NCBI GenBank assembly: GCA_937874275.1
Contig: CALNAU010000007.1
Span: forward strand, 1-16,468
Length of the DNA: 16,468 nt
Direction: 5' to 3'
Origin: an uncultured Clostridia bacterium
Lineage (GTDB): Bacteria; Bacillota; Clostridia; Christensenellales; Aristaeellaceae
Shown: positions 13,932-16,468 of the stretch, piece after piece
Layout: the number at the start of each line of letters is the position of its first letter
How positions within the stretch are numbered: position 1 is the stretch's first letter
Program-made: the position numbers and the translations under genes
Notes under the pieces: model-generated
Seen by the model: only the letters and a program-made list of their open reading frames with translations
Told to the model about the DNA's origin: nothing
Database searches by the model: none

Positions 13932-15455
13932 TTACTGAGCGGGGCGAGTCTTTACACCGCGCCAGCGCTGCTCCTGACGCGCCGGATAGGTGCTCTTGGC
14001 CACCATTTTCTCCTCAACCTGTTGCCCGTTGATGAATTTTTGCAGATAGGTCTCCACAACCTGACCCTCTTTGGCCGCCTGCTTGAGTTCCTCTTCGTCC
14101 TTGTAGATGACATGCAAAGCGTCCTTGTCATCCACATAGCGGATGTCAGTCGGTGGGGGCAGCACCTGACGCTGTATCGCTGACAGCTTGTACTGGACGC
14201 CCTCGCCGAGCGGTTCGCCATAGATGCGAATCTCGGTAATCAGCTGACGGGAACTGCCGCCTGCCTTTACACGCGCCGCGATATACAGGTCATGACTGGT
14301 GGAATTCTTAAATTTGAAGTCGATTTGACGTCCGCCATAATAATATACAGTTGCATCCAGCCCCGGATCGGTATAGCCAACGGGCTCGCCATGCGCGCTA
14401 CGGTCCACAATGGTCAGGTTCGCCAGCAGCGCCGCCTGGAATATGGTGGTACTGCTCTGGCATACGCCGCCACCAATACCTGTCACCAACGTGCCGGAAA
14501 CCTGTTCCAGTGCGTCAAAATAACCGTTCTCATGTGTGCGCCTGCCGGCGGTTTTGTTAAAGCTGAATACCTCGCCCGGCTTCAAAATCATGTTGTTGAT
14601 TTTGCCAAGGGACACGCGGATATTCATGTTGCGGTTCTCTTCCGAGCGGGAGGAAATGGCCGTCTGTGCCGTGCTGCGCAGCACCATGTTCTCGCGCAGC
14701 ATGGCCTCGGTCACGCTGGGCATAATAACTTCCGGTGTCAACTCATAATCACCGGATATCCCCTGGGAAGCCTGCGCCAGAATTTGCTCCTTGGCCTGCT
14801 GGACATTCAATGCGTACCCAGGTATCTCCCGCTGGATGATAAAAGGGTCCGGGTTATCCGCCACAAATTGAATCAGCTTTGCGTCGGTAGGCGTAGATTG
14901 CCCGCCGATATCCCGGGCAATTTCCTGCAGCAGCTGGTCCAAGCGAATATCGCTGATTTCACTGCGCGTGGTGCTTGCGGAAAATGGTGTCTCTCGCAGC
15001 CGTTCAATGGCCGCCTTTTTTTGATAAGCATCGCCTGTGTGTGTCAAATCCCAGGCTTCACGCAACTGTTGGTTCAGCTGTTCCGTGTTGACCGTGATTC
15101 CCAATGTGGGGTAGTTCACCGTGGTATATGTATGGCCCCTGTAGGTGAGGTTGAGGGTCCAACTGTTGACCCGGCTCTGATGCTGTTGATACAGCGTGTC
15201 ATATGCCTGTTGAGCCGTCATGCCCGCCAAGTTGATGCCATCGATGCTAATGTTATCGGCAAATACATGCTCATATGGCGCTACTTCATCCGCCACCTGC
15301 CGATCGCGCAAAGCCTTGATACCAAACCAGGCCAATAACGCGACGGCTACAACAATCAGTAGCCAAGGCAATAGCCGAACAGCCCCCCCCTTGCCCCGAG
15401 GTGGGGGCGGTGGTGGGGTGCGGTAGGTGGGGCTTTGGTAGCCTCTTTGTTGCAT
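13932..15455 (-). CDS. Membrane-anchored VanW family protein with G5-like C-terminus
   Basis: The 507-residue cell-envelope protein starts with a short cytoplasmic tail containing six prolines (14-19). One transmembrane segment follows (28-49, LLPWLLIVVAVALLAWFGI). The extracellular part begins with a YoaR-type putative peptidoglycan-binding region (about 60-250), then a VanW domain centred on GGGVCQSSTTIFQAALLA (about 327-345) with FSFNKTAGRRT before it, and ends in a G5-like domain (about 425-500, GQVVETYLQKFINGQQVEEK...STYPA). Such proteins are common in Clostridia and thought to act at the cell wall; VanW itself has no proven activity. The ATG is preceded by GAGGT at 9 bases. The gene begins 14 bases after the PHP gene, probably in one operon. 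It is not evidence of vancomycin resistance. Confidence 0.92.
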   Translation of the reverse strand: MQQRGYQSPTYRTPPPPPPRGKGGAVRLLPWLLIVVAVALLAWFGIKALRDRQVADEVAPYEHVFADNISIDGINLAGMTAQQAYDTLYQQHQSRVNSWTLNLTYRGHTYTTVNYPTLGITVNTEQLNQQLREAWDLTHTGDAYQKKAAIERLRETPFSASTTRSEISDIRLDQLLQEIARDIGGQSTPTDAKLIQFVADNPDPFIIQREIPGYALNVQQAKEQILAQASQGISGDYELTPEVIMPSVTEAMLRENMVLRSTAQTAISSRSEENRNMNIRVSLGKINNMILKPGEVFSFNKTAGRRTHENGYFDALEQVSGTLVTGIGGGVCQSSTTIFQAALLANLTIVDRSAHGEPVGYTDPGLDATVYYYGGRQIDFKFKNSTSHDLYIAARVKAGGSSRQLITEIRIYGEPLGEGVQYKLSAIQRQVLPPPTDIRYVDDKDALHVIYKDEEELKQAAKEGQVVETYLQKFINGQQVEEKMVAKSTYPARQEQRWRGVKTRPAQ

Positions 15456-15469
15456 CAGTCGTTACCTCG

Positions 15470-16354
15470 TCAACCTGTGGTCTGTGTGGCACAATCCAAT
15501 AGGGCTTGTGCGTCCTGTGTGGCATTGTTCCACTGCGTGAGCATGTGGCCAACCTCTCCATGCAATTCGTCCGGAAGGCCGTGAAAATCGCTGCCGCCGG
15601 TGACCAATAAGCCTCGGTTACGCGCTGCCTTTTCCCAGTAGCGGCATGCCTCCTGCGTATGGGTCGGGTGAAATGCCTCAATGCCCATCAATCCTGCGTT
15701 CACCCATCCATCCAGCAGAGTGTTCAACATATCCAGCGGCTTGCGTATCAGCCCAGGGTGAGCCAGCACCGGAACCGCCCGCATCCTGCGAAGAATGGAA
15801 ATCGCCTGCTCAATCGGCACATGCAGCCTTGGGATATACGCGGGTTTCCCTACGCCCAGGTAGCGGCCAAATGCGTCCTGTACACTTTGGACATAGCCAA
15901 GGCGCGTCATGGCGTGTGCCAGCAGAGGCCGTGAAAACATGGTTCCATCAGGTATCTGTAAATCCTCGTGCGTAACGGGCATGCCCATCTCGCCCAAGCG
16001 ACGCAGAAACTTTGGTTCCCGCTCAGCACGATCATGGCGAATCGCCGCCAGTAAGTCATCCAACCCCGCATTCCCTTTTTGCACGAAATACCCCAGCAGA
16101 TGTATCTCTTCCTCCCCCTGGGTGGTGATTTCAATACCGGGAATCAAACGGATGCCCGCTTCCCGAGCGGCAATGGATGCGTCTTCCAGGCCATTCAGGG
16201 TATCATGGTCAGTTACCGCCATCAGGTTAACGCCCTGGGCTTTGGTACGCATCACCAATTCACGCGGTGAAAGCAAACCATCGGATGCGATGGTATGCAT
16301 ATGCAGGTCAGGCATCCAAGTACGGTTGGCATCGAACGTGGGGGCAAAAGTCAT
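15470..16354 (-). CDS. PHP-domain phosphoesterase (RNase AM / TrpH-like)
   Basis: The 294-residue protein has the metal-binding motifs of the PHP family: DLHMHT (16-21) with D25, TDHDT (48-52), PGIEI with E75, AHPG, and GSDFHG near the C-terminus. Length and motif set match the TrpH/YciV group, which includes 3',5'-nucleotide bisphosphate phosphatase and the 5'-3' exoribonuclease RNase AM; the substrate here is inferred from family only. The ATG at 16354 is chosen although it has no clear ribosome binding site, because it lies one base after the stop of the upstream ftsH-like gene (TAA-C-ATG), which fits translational coupling. A TTG at 16363 would overlap that gene and is less likely. Confidence 0.9.
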   Translation of the reverse strand: MTFAPTFDANRTWMPDLHMHTIASDGLLSPRELVMRTKAQGVNLMAVTDHDTLNGLEDASIAAREAGIRLIPGIEITTQGEEEIHLLGYFVQKGNAGLDDLLAAIRHDRAEREPKFLRRLGEMGMPVTHEDLQIPDGTMFSRPLLAHAMTRLGYVQSVQDAFGRYLGVGKPAYIPRLHVPIEQAISILRRMRAVPVLAHPGLIRKPLDMLNTLLDGWVNAGLMGIEAFHPTHTQEACRYWEKAARNRGLLVTGGSDFHGLPDELHGEVGHMLTQWNNATQDAQALLDCATQTTG

Positions 16355-16355
16355 G

Positions 16356-16468
16356 TTACGCAAGCGTGCCGGCGGGTTCGGGCTCCGCGGAGGCCTCCGC
16401 GTCCTGGTTCATGAAGGCGAGGAACTCCTCACGCGTGACAGTTTCCTTTTCGACAAGCAAGTCGGCCA
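16356..16468 (-). CDS. ftsH: C-terminal end of FtsH-like ATP-dependent zinc metalloprotease (partial)
   Basis: Only the last 37 codons are in the window. They read ADLLVEKETVTREEFLAFM followed by an acidic, Pro/Ala-rich tail ending in AGTLA. The LLVEKETVTREEF segment matches the final helix of FtsH proteases, which commonly read LLEKETLxGEEF. FtsH is a membrane-bound AAA+ protease for quality control of membrane and regulatory proteins. The AAA and protease motifs lie outside the window, so the call rests on this segment alone. It is cotranscribed with the PHP gene, whose ATG begins one base after its stop. Confidence 0.65.
   Translation of the reverse strand, partial: ADLLVEKETVTREEFLAFMNQDAEASAEPEPAGTLA

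Noticed and set aside
14292..15338. 348-residue plus-strand frame antisense to the VanW gene
   Set aside because: It has no recognisable motif or ribosome binding site, and the opposite strand encodes a clear VanW protein with a transmembrane segment.
13932..15455. VanW domain as a sign of vancomycin resistance
   Set aside because: No vanA/H/X or regulatory genes are present. VanW/G5 proteins are common envelope proteins in Clostridia.

Overview
The window reads as chromosomal DNA of a Bacillota (Firmicutes) bacterium, most likely a member of the Clostridia. The grounds are gene content and order: a PDZ/radical-SAM DUF512 protein followed by der and plsY, a nadK-argR-recN cluster, strong AGGAGG-type ribosome binding sites, and a secreted Cys-repeat protein of a kind familiar from clostridial surface proteins. 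I cannot name a genus.

Layout. Positions 1-1922 are an accessory-looking block. It opens with 14 codons of an ABC-transporter ATPase (Walker B/D-loop) that stop abruptly. About 1.2 kb of extremely GC-rich, adenine-depleted, hairpin-dense DNA without a credible gene follows. Next comes one small helix-turn-helix protein gene (1258-1491) with its own promoter and terminator, then about 400 bp with no gene. A tRNA-Ser(GGA) gene on the minus strand (1923-2013) ends with its 3' terminus facing this block, which is the usual geometry of an integration site. From 2116 on, the sequence is an ordinary compact chromosome.

A strong promoter (2116-2144) drives a plus-strand operon, DUF512 protein - der - plsY, with overlapping genes (ribosome assembly GTPase and phospholipid synthesis). 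Its terminator lies inside the 3' end of the convergent gene pgmB, whose stop codon abuts that of plsY. Everything from 5456 to 16468 is on the minus strand. In transcription order (right to left) it is: the C-terminal end of an FtsH-like protease, a PHP-domain phosphoesterase, a membrane-anchored VanW/G5 protein, nadK, argR, recN, upp, a 1303-residue secreted protein with 25 diverged Cys/His repeats, and pgmB. NadK, ArgR and RecN form the cluster well known in Clostridia. An 8-bp inverted repeat resembling an ARG box precedes it and could allow autoregulation by ArgR.

The most unusual items are the 25-repeat secreted protein, which has a C-x9-C-x2-C...H pattern, an unidentified C-terminal domain and translational coupling to pgmB, and the A-depleted structured block between the broken ABC gene and the tRNA. 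No CRISPR array, transposase, integrase or rRNA was seen.
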